The position numbers and the translations under genes are program-made. A DNA stretch of 64,000 bases from Deltaproteobacteria bacterium (GTDB taxonomy: Bacteria; Desulfobacterota; Binatia; HRBIN30; JACQVA1): NCBI GenBank assembly GCA_016210005.1, contig JACQVA010000076.1:1-64000 (forward strand), given 5' to 3'. Shown piece by piece: positions 64,000 to 64,000 of this stretch. Below the pieces are notes generated by a model. It did no database searches, had not been told where the DNA came from, and saw nothing but the letters and a program-made list of their open reading frames with translations. The first letter of the stretch is position 1, and each line of letters opens with the position of its first letter.

Positions 64000-64000
64000 C

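Overview
The window is 64 kb of GC-rich, densely coded bacterial DNA. The organism is Gram-negative: a TamA/BamA-type Omp85 protein with a C-terminal phenylalanine is paired with a TamB-like protein. There are also dTDP-rhamnose genes, several large multi-domain sensor kinases, a double-length UvrA and Tat-exported molybdoenzyme machinery. The style fits a high-GC soil or sediment lineage near the old Deltaproteobacteria (a Binatota-like lineage is plausible), but no taxonomic marker gene is present, so this is inference. No rRNA, tRNA, CRISPR array or complete insertion sequence was recognised.

Layout. Bases 1-600: a cut-off GIY-YIG endonuclease gene and a small BFD-like [2Fe-2S] protein. 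Bases 627-13416 are all on the minus strand, in transcription order DUF4301 protein, rmlA, rmlC, MFS transporter, membrane sensor kinase, tamB-like and tamA-like genes; this reads as an envelope and surface-polysaccharide block. Bases 13679-15367: a receiver-GAF-GAF protein ending in a decayed kinase core. Bases 15591-21203: uvrA, as two full UvrA copies fused in frame.

Bases 21233-31065 hold the most unusual locus. A TetR-type regulator with a promoter overlapped by a palindrome is followed by a codirectional run of five phytoene-desaturase-superfamily flavoproteins. These are arranged as a tandemly duplicated pair (A1-B1, A2-B2) plus a fifth protein (C), with a small ferritin-like diiron protein between B2 and C. 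A1 carries an in-frame UAG where its paralogue has Tyr. A mobile-type inverted repeat lies between B1 and A2.

Bases 31104-33551: a BrnT toxin remnant and a PAS-GAF-GAF histidine kinase. Bases 33606-41826 (minus): a molybdoenzyme locus of the type II DMSO reductase family, in order beta (four-cluster ferredoxin subunit), alpha2 (no Tat signal), MFS transporter, alpha1 (Tat signal). An operator-like palindrome lies upstream.

Bases 42220-44229: a secreted or anchored caspase-like peptidase followed by a small unknown gene. Bases 44283-49217: a zinc-ribbon membrane protein, a Kef-type antiporter, two MDR dehydrogenases and an FmdB zinc ribbon. Bases 49219-55860: a large NarL-type sensor kinase, a ThDP-dependent enzyme and a copper P-type ATPase. 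Bases 55888-58830: a secreted FG-GAP/dockerin-like protein with a very long Thr-Pro tail that has a 168-bp higher-order repeat. Bases 59123-64000: a Gfo/Idh/MocA oxidoreductase, a DUF488 protein, a polytopic glycosyltransferase-like protein, a tiny membrane protein and a sensor kinase that runs off the window.

The strongest candidates for an undescribed system are the TetR / paired-flavoprotein / diiron operon and the two-alpha, one-beta molybdoenzyme locus.
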